Positions 7,371 through 16,469 of a stretch of DNA of 64,000 nucleotides are shown piece by piece. Location of the stretch: NCBI GenBank assembly GCA_024233495.1, contig JACKPM010000001.1, positions 248,001 to 312,000 on the forward strand, written 5' to 3'. Position numbers and translations under genes: made by a program. Position 1 is the first letter of the stretch; each line of letters begins with the position of its first letter. The notes beneath the pieces are model-generated. The model had not been told where the DNA came from. It saw only the letters and a program-made list of their open reading frames with translations, and ran no database searches. Origin of the DNA: Chlamydiales bacterium. Its GTDB lineage: Bacteria > Chlamydiota > Chlamydiia > Chlamydiales > JAAKFR01.

Positions 7371-10068
7371 AGTAGAGATCACGCTTCGCAGAGACCTCGC
7401 CCTTCTTCCACCACTTCTGAATATCTTTCTTCGTGCTTTTCGAAAGTTTCATCTCAAGACCCACAGTGCAGTCAAAAGGATTACGCTTATAGGTTCCTGT
7501 TTTCTTCGAAATCTCTACATCCATGAGCACTCTAAACGTCCCATTTTCCACATCGAGGACGTAAGCAAGTGGTTCTGCTCTTTTCACACCCTTCTTGAAC
7601 ATGCGTGAATGGATCTCCCGCTCTGTAAGACCGCCGTTAAGGAGATCATCGAGCTCCCCAATGCGCTCTTTAAAGAGGCTGTTCACACCTTTCGCTTCTT
7701 TCGCGTCAGAGGCTCCTAGCTCCTCTTCTACAAATTTATTTACCGCGCGTTGGCAATTTTTTACGAAAGCTTCCTCTATTGGATTGCGTGGTTCCTTGAA
7801 TTCAACCGTATCAATTCCTTCATGCTCCACACCCAAATCGCGCAATGCCCTTTCTACATCGCGTGTAAAGTGGTCACTAGCTATTGCCTCTTGGTGAGCA
7901 GTAATAAGCGTATGAGTGTTAGGATTTATCCGTCGGAGATGCTCTTGGAGTTTTGGAAGATTCACTTGCGCAGCATCTGCGGGGTCGTTTACCTCACCCT
8001 GATGAGTGGGGTGTACAAGGCCGTGGCGCTTCAAATAGGCGGTCATGTCAGCGTCTGAAGCTTCACCACGTCCAGCTAGACGCATCTCTATTTGAAGGTC
8101 CTTTTCCCAATGCGCTTTCGCTTCAGCAAAGGTCTTCTCACCAGAGGTAATAGACCACAGACGCTGCAACGCTTGGTGGCGCTGCATATCTGTGCGCCAC
8201 TCTCCGTGTAGATCCTCTGGGCGTGCTCGATTAGCCTCTGCTCTCTCCCTGCCAAGTGCTCCAGCGAGACCTACATCGTTTTGCTCTCCATACTGGTTCC
8301 TTAAGGAGGTGAGATGCCCTTGTAGCTTTGCCTGGTCGATGTTTGCATCTGTGATGCCAGTGATGTCGCCTTGCATGTCAGCTGGAACCACACCAACTGC
8401 CTTGAGATACTTAGTCACTGAAGCGAGGTCTCCACCCGCTGTCCCCGAAACATCTGCAAAAATGAGGTTTGGCTGAGGTCTTTGTTGATCGAGAAGGTAT
8501 AGGATTTGCTGTTGTGTGACAAAATCGCGTCCACCAAGTGGGTAAATGAGGTTGTTCGCTCTTTGAATTTCGTTATCAAACGCCTCTATCACTTGGGGAA
8601 TCTTTTCTGGGTCATCGAAGATGATGCCATGGCGGTTGCGGCACACCTTCAGCATTTCATCGTTCACATCATTAATGAAACCCGCACGCTCTTCGACAAA
8701 GTCCGCGACCTTATTTACAAGCTCCATATCCGCTGGGTCAATTCCAGAGCCGTCGGTCACACCCATACGGCCCAGATACTCACCTAGCGTTACGCATTCT
8801 GCAAGATTGGGATCGCGTGTTGCATTGTCGCTATCAGCTTTACGTGCACTGCTCCAATTTCTAAGAGTGCGGAGAGCAGGCCTCTCATCAGTTTCGAGAT
8901 GAGGTGTTGAGCCAGCCACTTGTTTAGTGCGCTTTTTTAAAAATGCCTGCATTTTCTTTTGAGTTGCATCTGCAAGTATCTGGCCATCATCGATCACACC
9001 CATGTTTTGAAGGTATTGGCTAAAGTCGAAAGCCTCACCATTGATTTGCGCAGCAGGTACATGTGCATCAGCTGTATTGCGTGTTGCTTGATAGCGCTGC
9101 AGCTCAGCAAGAATGAGCGCCTCTCCAGCAAGCGTAGGAGGGACGCCGAGCTCATCGCGCATTCCCTTTCTAGCTAGATACTTATTAATCATTGCCCATT
9201 CATCCGCTGATGGATGAGGGTTTCGGCCATTCATGTGCGCAAAAATAAGCTGCTCTGCGCGCATGTCTTCACGATTTTCTTTTAGATTGTTGACATAGTT
9301 GTTTACGTGTTCATCCAGCTGCTTTCCTGTGAGGTTCTCAAGTTTTTCGGGGCAGTTTTTCTTCATATCGCTGTATGCAAGAGCAAAGGAGCGACCCCAC
9401 TTAATAAGGTCTTGTCCCTTAAGTGGTTTTGGTTTTCCGTTTTCATGAACTTCCACAGCAATAACGCGGGCAGTGCGCACAATAGGGCGTCCCTCAGAGT
9501 TTTTTTCTGCAAAGAGGAAAGAGCCCCTTGCATGGTCAAAGTAAAGAATATGACCAGAGAGTTCGTCAACAAGGTCTGCTGTTCCTGTATCCATTTGCCT
9601 ATTTAAGAAGGCTGCAATAGAGGCGCGGTCACCTGGGTTGTACCCTTGGGCAGCAAATTCCTCTTGTTGTTGCGCCTCTAGACGCTGCTCCTCAGCAAAT
9701 GAAGCGCGTGTATAAGTTGTTGCTGTGTCAGTCCCTTTCCATGCCCATTGTCGGAAACTCTTACTAAGGTTCAACGGTGCTAGTAAAACTCCTACTGCCC
9801 CTCGTCCAATAGTGGCTGCTGCCTTTTTATAGTCATGTCTAGTAAGAGGCTCAGTAGGAGCCTCTCCACCCCAGCTTCCGCGAGAAATTGTTCTTAGGAA
9901 AGCATTTCCAGCGCGCGCCATCACTTTTGTGCGGTCGCGCGTTCCTGTAGTGCGCTTCCAGGTGTGCCCCCACTGACGCACAATGTCGGTTTGAGCGCTT
10001 TCAGCTGGAGCTCCGAGCTGTTCCTTCATCTGTGGAGTCGAGAGATTTGGATCTACTGAACCTGACAT
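7348..10068 (-). CDS. Large hypothetical protein with repeated Y-L-x-x-x-G-V units
   Basis: Encodes 906 residues with no recognised catalytic domain. ATGAGGATATT precedes the ATG, giving a plausible ribosome-binding site. There is no signal peptide or clear membrane helix. At least five segments resemble one another around a Y/F-L-x-x-x-G-V core followed by I/D-rich helices: INKYLARKGMRD, FSQYLQNMGVIDDG, LGEYLGRMGVTDGSG, VTKYLKAVGVVPADM and MTAYLKRHGLVHPTH. Many segments look alpha-helical and charged. The C-terminus (ETGTYKRNPFDCTVG region) is basic. Such repeated, soluble, lineage-specific proteins in chlamydiae are often type III secreted effectors, but that is inference. It overlaps pabC by 23 bases at the 3' ends. 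Confidence 0.75.
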   Translation of the reverse strand: MSGSVDPNLSTPQMKEQLGAPAESAQTDIVRQWGHTWKRTTGTRDRTKVMARAGNAFLRTISRGSWGGEAPTEPLTRHDYKKAAATIGRGAVGVLLAPLNLSKSFRQWAWKGTDTATTYTRASFAEEQRLEAQQQEEFAAQGYNPGDRASIAAFLNRQMDTGTADLVDELSGHILYFDHARGSFLFAEKNSEGRPIVRTARVIAVEVHENGKPKPLKGQDLIKWGRSFALAYSDMKKNCPEKLENLTGKQLDEHVNNYVNNLKENREDMRAEQLIFAHMNGRNPHPSADEWAMINKYLARKGMRDELGVPPTLAGEALILAELQRYQATRNTADAHVPAAQINGEAFDFSQYLQNMGVIDDGQILADATQKKMQAFLKKRTKQVAGSTPHLETDERPALRTLRNWSSARKADSDNATRDPNLAECVTLGEYLGRMGVTDGSGIDPADMELVNKVADFVEERAGFINDVNDEMLKVCRNRHGIIFDDPEKIPQVIEAFDNEIQRANNLIYPLGGRDFVTQQQILYLLDQQRPQPNLIFADVSGTAGGDLASVTKYLKAVGVVPADMQGDITGITDANIDQAKLQGHLTSLRNQYGEQNDVGLAGALGRERAEANRARPEDLHGEWRTDMQRHQALQRLWSITSGEKTFAEAKAHWEKDLQIEMRLAGRGEASDADMTAYLKRHGLVHPTHQGEVNDPADAAQVNLPKLQEHLRRINPNTHTLITAHQEAIASDHFTRDVERALRDLGVEHEGIDTVEFKEPRNPIEEAFVKNCQRAVNKFVEEELGASDAKEAKGVNSLFKERIGELDDLLNGGLTEREIHSRMFKKGVKRAEPLAYVLDVENGTFRVLMDVEISKKTGTYKRNPFDCTVGLEMKLSKSTKKDIQKWWKKGEVSAKRDLYSKRKAGA

Positions 10069-10231
10069 AATATCCTCATACTATCATAGAATAATGGTAT
10101 TATTATAACTAATTTTAGTATTAAATTAAATTAATGTAATATTATTATTTATTTAACAAAAGAAGGGATAGGTTTAGATTGCCGGAAGTGGTTTTTTAGG
10201 CTAATCTGAAATTGAATTGAGGATTTGCATA

Positions 10232-11557
10232 ATGTATCAAAGAGAAGCTGAAAAGGAGCTCCTATCCCTAGTAAAAGGCTACCCTGTTGTCACGGTGATT
10301 GGACCGAGGCAGTCGGGCAAGACAACTCTAGTGCGCCATACCCTTCCTGGGAAGCCATATGTTAACCTATAAGTTGTTGATGAGCAGAGGTTTGCAGTGT
10401 CAGACCTGCGTAGTTTCTTGAAACGTTTCCCCGAGGGAGCGATTTTAGATGAGATCCAACGGGGGCCAGGACTTTTGTCATATCTACAAGTTCTTGTAGA
10501 TGAGAGAGATAAAAAAGGGTTGTTCATTTTGACAGGAAGCCATCAAGTAGAGTTACATCAAGCGATTACACAGTCGCTAGCTGGACGCACAGCACTTTTG
10601 AACCTGCTTCCAATGAGTCTGTATGAGCTTCAAAATGCAGGTTTTGAAATCTCACTAGAAGAAGCTCTTTTGTATGGTGGGTATCCCAGAATATACAAAG
10701 ATGAGCTAGATCCAACAAAAGCATATCGCAATTACTTTCAAACGTATGTTGAGCGCGACTTGCGGCAACTTATTCAGATAAGAGATCTATCTTTATTTCA
10801 ACGCTTTGTGAAGATGTGCGCGGGTCGCATAGGTCAGATTGTCAACCTTGATAGCCTTGGTGGAGAGGTGGGGATTTCTGCAAATACCGTCAAAGAGTGG
10901 ATCTCTATTCTAGATGGTGTCGTCAAATTTTCTCCTTTGTCAGCCGGATCTTTTCTGCCAAAATGCGCCCTCGCAACCTCGGAAGTAGCGCTTTGGCTAC
11001 TCCCTTCGCTTTCGATTGCGCATTTTGCCTAGAAAATCTCTCGCCTCACAAAGGAGAAAATTTGACGACACCATCTAGAAGCCTCTTTTATTCTGATTCG
11101 TTTGCGGCCCTATTTTGAAAATTTTGGGAAAAGAGTGATCAAGTCACCCAAACTTTACTTTACAGATGTTGGGCTGGTGAGCTATTTGCTCGATATCGAA
11201 AACATTCAACAAATTTCACGAGACCCATTGCGGGGGCAGCTTGTTGAAAACTTAGTTGTCCTCGAGCTAATAAAAAGTCGATACAATCAAGGGCTTGATC
11301 CGCAGCTCTACTTTTTTCGAGATTCGAATGGGCGTGAAGTAGACTTGATCTTTAAGCAGGCAAATCAATTGATTCCGATCGAGATTAAAGCTGCAGAAAC
11401 ATTCAATACCTCTTTTCTAAAAAATCTGAACTTCTTTAAGAAGCTAGTAGGAGAGCGGTGTGAAAAAAAGTTTGTCGTGTATGCTGGGCAAGAAGAGCAA
11501 GAAGGGGAGAATTTTTCTCTGGTCAATTTTCATCACGCGCACAAGATTGTAAGGTGA
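10232..11557 (+). pseudogene. AAA+ ATPase / DUF4143 family gene, broken by a nonsense codon and a miniature element
   Basis: The frame starts at ATG 10232 (MYQREAEKELLSLVKG) with a P-loop GPRQSGKTTL and a Walker B-like ILDEIQRGP. It then runs through the typical winged-helix and nuclease-like C-terminal half (RLRPYFENFGKRVIKSPKLY, then SNGREVDLIF). This family is usually described as toxin-antitoxin-like or defence-linked ATPases of unknown role. Two lesions are visible. A TAA at 10370-10372 lies after VNL, probably from GAA. A 165-base insertion (10911-11075 with one TA) brings an in-frame TAG at 11030. Removing the insertion restores ISILEASFILIRLRPYFE. The three segments share one frame, so loss is recent. 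Confidence 0.9.
10913..11075 (+). repeat. Palindromic miniature element, family B, copy 1 (inside the ATPase pseudogene)
   Basis: A 163-base unit with ends GATGGTGTCGTCAAATTTTC and the exact inverse. It is flanked by TA at 10911-10912 and 11076-11077, interpreted as a target duplication. The outer 27 bases are a perfect inverted repeat, and the interior forms a further imperfect hairpin around GAAGTAGCGCTTTGGCTACT. It encodes no transposase. Confidence 0.95.
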
Positions 11558-11561
11558 GTCA

Positions 11562-11696
11562 GTGAGATTATACAGTTTTTTATTGCTATTCGTGTGTACG
11601 GGGTGCTGCTGCTATACGCAGACAGAGCGTCCTTATATGATTGGGAAGACTCCAGTGGAAGCTCAGCCAACTATTGCTGAGTCCACTCCTTCTTAA
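11562..11696 (+). CDS. Small putative lipoprotein
   Basis: A 44-residue frame from GTG 11562 to TAA 11696. It starts with a basic residue, a hydrophobic run (LYSFLLLFVCTG) and three cysteines (GCCCY), the layout of a lipoprotein signal with the lipidated Cys at about residue 15. The mature part would be only about 30 residues, rich in Thr, Pro and Glu. Small lipoproteins of this kind are common in bacterial envelopes. Its ribosome-binding site is weak and its 3' end overlaps gltX on the other strand by 26 bases, so confidence is moderate. It is not linked to the ATPase pseudogene upstream. Confidence 0.5.
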   Translation: MRLYSFLLLFVCTGCCCYTQTERPYMIGKTPVEAQPTIAESTPS

Positions 11697-13137
11697 GTGT
11701 CGCGAGCCTTTTATTTGAGACGCCGCCCAAGAAGTTGATAGCATTGAGGAGGCGAGCGCGTGTGATATCCCGGCCCAAAATCTTTACAGAGTCAAAGAGA
11801 GGAGGCCCCTTCTCTTTTCCCATAATCGTACCAAAGAGAAGCGCCATCACCACTTTTTTGTGGTGCACTTCGAAGTGCTCTGCGACGCGGTGCGACGCTT
11901 GCTCAATCCCTGTATTCGACCAATCTTCACTCTCTTCCATCGACCATATGACGCACTGCAAAATGCAGGCCGCTGTTGTGGGGTCGATGTTTTTCGGAGT
12001 GAGGAGCTCTTGTGTGTAGGGCAGGTGGTTAATGAAGAAGAAGTCACACAGCTCGATAAATTCGCCAAACGTTTTGATGCGCGTATGCACAAGCGGCATG
12101 AGTTTTTTCATGAAGGTATCTGAAAAGCCCCACTCACGGATACGCCCCCAAAGCTTTTCTTCGGGAATATGGTTGATGAGGTAGTGCTGGTTGAGCCAGT
12201 CGAGCTTTTTAATGTCAAAAACCGCTCCTGACTTTCCAATCCGTTTTGCATCAAAGTGCTCAATCACTTCATCGAGTGAGTAGATCTCCTTATCTTCGGG
12301 CATGCTGTAGCCCATAAGGGAAAGGAAGTTGAGAAATCCTTCGGGGAGGTAGCCGCTATCGCGGTAAAAGAAAATGGAGGTAGGGTTCTTTCTCTTGCTG
12401 AGCTTTTTGCCATCGACTCCAAGAAGAAGAGGCATGTGCAGGAACTCGGGAGGCTGCCATCCAAAGTGCTCATAGAGGAGGATGTGTTTTGGAGTAGAAC
12501 TAATCCACTCGTCGCCGCGGATGACGTGCGAAATTTTCATGAGGTGGTCATCCACAACATTTGCGAGGTGGTAGGTAGGAAAACCATCTGACTTGAGGAG
12601 CACCTGGTCGTCGATGTCAGCCCATGGCACGGTGATGCGCCCTTTGATACGGTCTTCAAAGACACACTCGCCAGTGAGCGGTACTTTGAGACGGAGGGTG
12701 AAGGGCTGCCCCTCCCGGGCTTTGATCTCCTCTTGGGATAGGTTGCGGTAGCGACGGTCATAGCCGCCTGCTTTGCGCATTTCGCGCATCTCTGCAAGCT
12801 CTTCGGCTGTTGCAAAGCATTTGTATGCCTTTCCCTCTTCAAGAAGTTGATACGCATATTTTTTATAGATGTCGGAGCGTTCAGATTGTTTGTAAGGAGC
12901 GTAGGGGCCTCCGATATCTGGTCCCTCATCCCACTGCAACCCACACCACTTGAGGGCGTCAAAGAGGTTGCGCTCATACTCCGGTCGGCTACGCGATTGG
13001 TCGGTATCCTCAACGCGTAGAATAAAGGCGCCTTTATGGTGACGTGCAAAAATATAGTTAAAAAGTGCCATGTAAGCGGTGCCTACATGAGGGTCCCCAG
13101 TGGGGGAGGGCGCGATTCGAACACGTATATCAGACAT
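11671..13137 (-). CDS. gltX: Glutamyl-tRNA synthetase
   Basis: Encodes 488 residues of class I glutamyl-tRNA synthetase, which charges tRNA-Glu with glutamate. Class I signatures are present: the HIGH-type motif APSPTGDPHVGTAY near the N-terminus and the KMSKS-type motif KKLSKRKNPTS about residue 250. The length is normal for the discriminating bacterial form. In many chlamydiae the charged Glu-tRNA also feeds haem synthesis and, through GatCAB, Gln-tRNA. Upstream on the same strand is a Tsp protease. In C. trachomatis gltX lies next to omcA and euo; here euo remains near and omcA has moved. Confidence 0.97.
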   Translation of the reverse strand: MSDIRVRIAPSPTGDPHVGTAYMALFNYIFARHHKGAFILRVEDTDQSRSRPEYERNLFDALKWCGLQWDEGPDIGGPYAPYKQSERSDIYKKYAYQLLEEGKAYKCFATAEELAEMREMRKAGGYDRRYRNLSQEEIKAREGQPFTLRLKVPLTGECVFEDRIKGRITVPWADIDDQVLLKSDGFPTYHLANVVDDHLMKISHVIRGDEWISSTPKHILLYEHFGWQPPEFLHMPLLLGVDGKKLSKRKNPTSIFFYRDSGYLPEGFLNFLSLMGYSMPEDKEIYSLDEVIEHFDAKRIGKSGAVFDIKKLDWLNQHYLINHIPEEKLWGRIREWGFSDTFMKKLMPLVHTRIKTFGEFIELCDFFFINHLPYTQELLTPKNIDPTTAACILQCVIWSMEESEDWSNTGIEQASHRVAEHFEVHHKKVVMALLFGTIMGKEKGPPLFDSVKILGRDITRARLLNAINFLGGVSNKRLATLKKEWTQQ

Positions 13138-13155
13138 AGTGCAAGGGAGTATAAT

Positions 13156-15045
13156 CTAATTGAGAAGGAGGATCAAGTCTTTGGTGATATCGATTGCCTC
13201 TTGTAGCTGAGGGTCGCTTTTATTGAGTAGCTCAATGCGCTCAGAAGGAACATCGTCTTCGTCAAGGGCTGCAAGAAAATTTTGATAGAGCTTGCTCTGT
13301 TCAACTCTCTTTTTTGAGTTTTCTGCCAAGAGGGGAATGAAGCGGTTGTACATCTTAAGGCGGGGCTGCAAATTGTAGCGGTAGAGCCAGCTGATCTGTT
13401 CGCGCTGTACAAGAGGAATATCTGAAAGGTCATCGTCGAAGTTCTCTGGAATTGAGTCATTCTCTAGAGGAAACTTCCCGTACTTCTCCCCAATATCCAT
13501 CACAGAGTAAGCACTTGGCACGACAATGTCTGAAGCCACGCCGACAAGTTGAGGGCTCTTCCCTGATACAGTGTAGTAGCGGCCACGAGTCACTTTAAAC
13601 TCGCCCTTAGGGTTCACCCGTCCATTGCTTGCTGCATCGAGTGTAAAAGTTTGGAAGGTGCCTTTGCCATAGGTGTGCTCATCACCCACTACAATGGCGC
13701 GTCCATAGTCTTGCAATGTTTGTGCGACAATTTCTGCAGCAGAGGCGCTGATTTTGCTCGTAAGCACAATGAGAGGGCCATCATAGGCGACTTTTCCATC
13801 AATGTCGCGCAAATGCTCAAGTTCGCCATTGTTATCCTTCACGGAGACAACAATTCCCTTTGAGATAAAGAGGCCACAGACGGCAACAGCTTGTGGCAAG
13901 ACGCCGCCAGAGTTGGTGCGCAAGTCGAGAACCACACCTTTGAGGCGGTCATTCTTCTTGATTTCAGCAAGATGTTCATAGATGTCCGAGCACGAGCTGT
14001 GCACAGGGTCTTGATAGAAGGCGTGTAGAGCGATATGTGCAATCACACCATCGCCGTAGGGGTAGGTATGCGATTCGATACGCGCTTCTTGAATTACCAC
14101 CTCACCGCGGGTGATGACAATTTTGTGCACCTCTTCGTCGCGCAAAGCAGTGAGCACCACTTGTGTGCCCTCTTCCCCTCGGATGAGTTCAACGGCGTCA
14201 GTGATTTCATATCCTACGACGGGCTCATCATCGATCGCAATTACGCGGTCTCCTACTTTTAGTCCTGTATCTTGGCTCGCTGGCCCCCCCTCAATGATTT
14301 TGACAATAGTAAAGCCATTGAGGTCATCGCGGAGCTGCGCACCAATGCCAAAGAGGCGCTGTTGCACTTGGATCATGAATTGAGATGCCTCACCAGGGGT
14401 AAAATAGGAGGTATGGCCATCTAGTGAACAGGCAAACGATTTCAGTACGTTCGAAAGGACGATCTTTTGCATCTCCTCAGTGGAGGCACTCTTGACTTCA
14501 TCTTCTTTCACTAGCCGTCTTTTGACGATGCGCTGCATCACCCGATCACGCGCTTCAATATCAAGTTTCTCAGCAGCCTCTAACTGAAGAGTACGCAGCT
14601 TGTGAAGGCGGTCCAAAAGCACTTCCTCACTCTCAGCCCACGGCAGGTCATGAAATTCATCAATAGAGACCTCCTCTGGAGGGGGAAGGATATCAATTTT
14701 TGCCTCTAAGCGGTTACGGCGATGAATCGCAAAGAGCATTTTGTCTTGAATACGCTGAAAAAAGGAAAAGTCGCCATTGTTCACTTGCTCAAGGAGGGGG
14801 GTGTAGTCATCAAGCTCGAGCCACTGGTCCACCTCCGACTTGAGAAGATAGCAGCGAGAACCATCAATTTCTTCAAGATAGGACTCAACAGCTCTAGCAA
14901 CTAAAGCGGGCGTGAGCACTTTATAGGAGGCATGGCTCTCCATAATCTGCGCAAGCATTGTGGAGACATCTAAAGGGGTGATCTCGGGCAGTTTGCCGGC
15001 TGTAAGAAGGAAGAGGGCGAAAAAAGGGGTCAAAAAACGTTTCAT
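13156..15045 (-). CDS. tsp: Tail-specific protease (S41, PDZ), copy 1
   Basis: About 629 residues from the ATG whose complement is at 15043-15045, chosen because CCAGGTGGA lies just upstream. The first 18 residues (MKRFLTPFFALFLLTAGK) are a signal peptide, so the enzyme acts in the periplasm. A central PDZ domain (GGPASQDTGLKVGDRVIAID) is followed by the S41 catalytic domain. The nucleophile is in KISASAAEIVAQ and the general-base Lys in YGKGTFQTF. Tsp proteases trim C-terminal ends of envelope proteins; in Chlamydia the homologue is CT441. A paralogue lies at 58416-60371 in this window. Its stop is 18 bases from the gltX start. Confidence 0.92.
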   Translation of the reverse strand: MKRFLTPFFALFLLTAGKLPEITPLDVSTMLAQIMESHASYKVLTPALVARAVESYLEEIDGSRCYLLKSEVDQWLELDDYTPLLEQVNNGDFSFFQRIQDKMLFAIHRRNRLEAKIDILPPPEEVSIDEFHDLPWAESEEVLLDRLHKLRTLQLEAAEKLDIEARDRVMQRIVKRRLVKEDEVKSASTEEMQKIVLSNVLKSFACSLDGHTSYFTPGEASQFMIQVQQRLFGIGAQLRDDLNGFTIVKIIEGGPASQDTGLKVGDRVIAIDDEPVVGYEITDAVELIRGEEGTQVVLTALRDEEVHKIVITRGEVVIQEARIESHTYPYGDGVIAHIALHAFYQDPVHSSCSDIYEHLAEIKKNDRLKGVVLDLRTNSGGVLPQAVAVCGLFISKGIVVSVKDNNGELEHLRDIDGKVAYDGPLIVLTSKISASAAEIVAQTLQDYGRAIVVGDEHTYGKGTFQTFTLDAASNGRVNPKGEFKVTRGRYYTVSGKSPQLVGVASDIVVPSAYSVMDIGEKYGKFPLENDSIPENFDDDLSDIPLVQREQISWLYRYNLQPRLKMYNRFIPLLAENSKKRVEQSKLYQNFLAALDEDDVPSERIELLNKSDPQLQEAIDITKDLILLLN

Positions 15046-15477
15046 TCCACCTGGAGATACCACCTGCGCACATTAAAGGCCAGAAATAAGCCAAAAGGAG
15101 AGATAAAGTTTTTTTTATAAGGCGAGAAAGGTGAGGGGGTTTAGAAAAATAACTATAAAGATGTTGTAAGTACAGTGTATATTTAGAATAAATATGAGAA
15201 TTATGTTGTTATTAAATCGACCTTTAATGAAAATATTACACTTTAATGACTCCTGCGGCGGGGAAAATGAGAGTTTGAGCCAAAACCGAGTTGGAAAATT
15301 AACGAAATGCTAAAAAAATCTTGATGTTTATATCAAAAACGGGCGATAATATTAATATAAAACAAAAAAAACAAAGGTTTAAAATGCTATTTGAGCATTC
15401 CAAATATTAAGAGACGGTAAAAATAGCTTTAAAACCTAGAAAAGGCTATCATTAAAAACCTTAGGGGGTTAAAAACC
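15046..15477. other. Upstream region of euo
   Basis: A 432-base AT-rich intergenic region between divergent tsp and euo genes. It contains no gene. A likely euo promoter lies at 15321-15350, leaving an untranslated leader of about 120 bases, which is long enough for RNA-level control. I see no recognisable riboswitch. Confidence 0.6.
15321..15350 (+). promoter_or_regulatory. Probable promoter of euo
   Basis: TTGATG (15321-15326) and GATAAT (15345-15350) are separated by 18 bases. They sit in an AT-rich region at the right distance to serve the euo gene. Transcription would begin near 15357. Confidence 0.5.
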
Positions 15478-15906
15478 ATGGAAGAGCAAAAGATGGAAAA
15501 TACTGAGGAGAGAAAAGTCGTTTCCATTACTGAGGCTGCAAAGATTAATAACGTAACGCGTCAAGCGATCTATGTTGCGATCAAGCAGAAGAAGTTGAGA
15601 GCGACAAAGAAGACACGTTGGGAAATCGACCTGAAGGATCTGGAAGAGTACAGGCGTAATAAGTACTCTCGTAAGAAGTCGATCTTTGATGGCGAGCTTC
15701 TTTTTGACAATGATAAGGGTTACTACTCTGTAAATCAGGTAGCAGAGAAGCTAGGTGTTCCTGCTCAGAAGATTTACTACGCTACGCGTACAGGGATGAT
15801 CAAGGGGGCTCGCAAGGGAGCTGCTTGGGTGATCCATACAGAGGAGATCGAGCGTTACAGAGCTGAGTACCTAGACAAGCGTGCTCAAAAGTCAGAAGCG
15901 TCTTAA
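15478..15906 (+). CDS. euo: Euo-type chlamydial developmental DNA-binding protein
   Basis: Encodes 142 residues with AGGGGG nine bases before ATG. Two tandem excisionase-like helix-turn-helix units are visible: SITEAAKINNVTRQAIYVAI (about residues 17-36) and YSVNQVAEKLGVPAQKIYYA (about 82-101). Each is followed by a basic stretch, and the second block ends with GARKGAAWVIHTEEIERY. This layout matches Chlamydia Euo, an early-expressed repressor of late, elementary-body genes such as omcA-omcB and the histone-like hctA. The N-terminus is shorter than I remember for C. trachomatis Euo. Between gltX/tsp and recJ it is in its usual chlamydial position. A strong terminator follows. Confidence 0.85.
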   Translation: MEEQKMENTEERKVVSITEAAKINNVTRQAIYVAIKQKKLRATKKTRWEIDLKDLEEYRRNKYSRKKSIFDGELLFDNDKGYYSVNQVAEKLGVPAQKIYYATRTGMIKGARKGAAWVIHTEEIERYRAEYLDKRAQKSEAS

Positions 15907-15930
15907 TCTCGATGTATCCAAATTTCTAGA

Positions 15931-15968
15931 AGATTCCGTAGTGTGAAAACACTCGGGATCTTTTTTTT
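15931..15968 (+). terminator. Rho-independent terminator of euo
   Basis: AGATTCCGTAGTGT, loop GAAA, then ACACTCGGGATCT form a stem with one or two mismatches, followed at once by a run of eight T. It lies 25 bases after the euo stop. Confidence 0.9.
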
Positions 15969-16001
15969 CGATGAAAATGAAGAAATTTTCAAAAATTGCT
16001 A

Positions 16002-16164
16002 GATGGTGTTGTCAAATTTTCTCCTTTGTCAGCCGGATTTTTTCTGCCAAAATGCGCCCTCGCAACCTCGGAAGTAGCGCTTTGGCTACTCCCTTCGCTT
16101 TCGATTGCGCATTTTGCCTAGAAAATCTCTCGCCTCACAAAGGAGAAAATTTGACGACACCATC
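16002..16164 (+). repeat. Palindromic miniature element, family B, copy 2
   Basis: A 163-base copy flanked by TA (16000-16001, 16165-16166). It differs from copy 1 by only a few bases (for instance GTTGTC for GTCGTC). It lies 34 bases past the euo terminator. Confidence 0.93.
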
Positions 16165-16261
16165 TACTATGAGGCGTCTTTTGCTTGCGGCCTCTTACTT
16201 CATTTGCTTGAGAGAGCACAGATTTATGCTTAATAGGCCTTTACTCTCATGAATTGATGTA

Positions 16262-16466
16262 TAATCAAATCGGTTGAAAATTTTACAAACTCATACCATT
16301 TGGCTTTGAAAATCGTGCTCGTTTTACAGACCATCTCTAATACCATTTGGCTTCACCAAAGATTGCGCTCGTTCTCGTAGACCATAAATGGTCTAAGTCG
16401 AACTCCGTGCTTACTTTAGCTTTGCCATCTGGCACGAATTTGTAAAATTTTCAACCGATTTGACTA
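16262..16466. repeat. Palindromic miniature element, family A, copy 2 (enlarged)
   Basis: About 205 bases, against about 158 for the other copies, because part of the left half is duplicated: ACCATTTGGCTT occurs twice. TA flanks at 16260-16261 and 16467-16468. The right end lies four bases before the stop codon of recJ on the opposite strand. Confidence 0.85.
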
Positions 16467-16469
16467 TAT

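Noticed and set aside
15971..16252. A 93-codon frame across family B copy 2
   Set aside because: It is mostly the element's open phase; it lies downstream of a strong terminator and has no ribosome-binding site.
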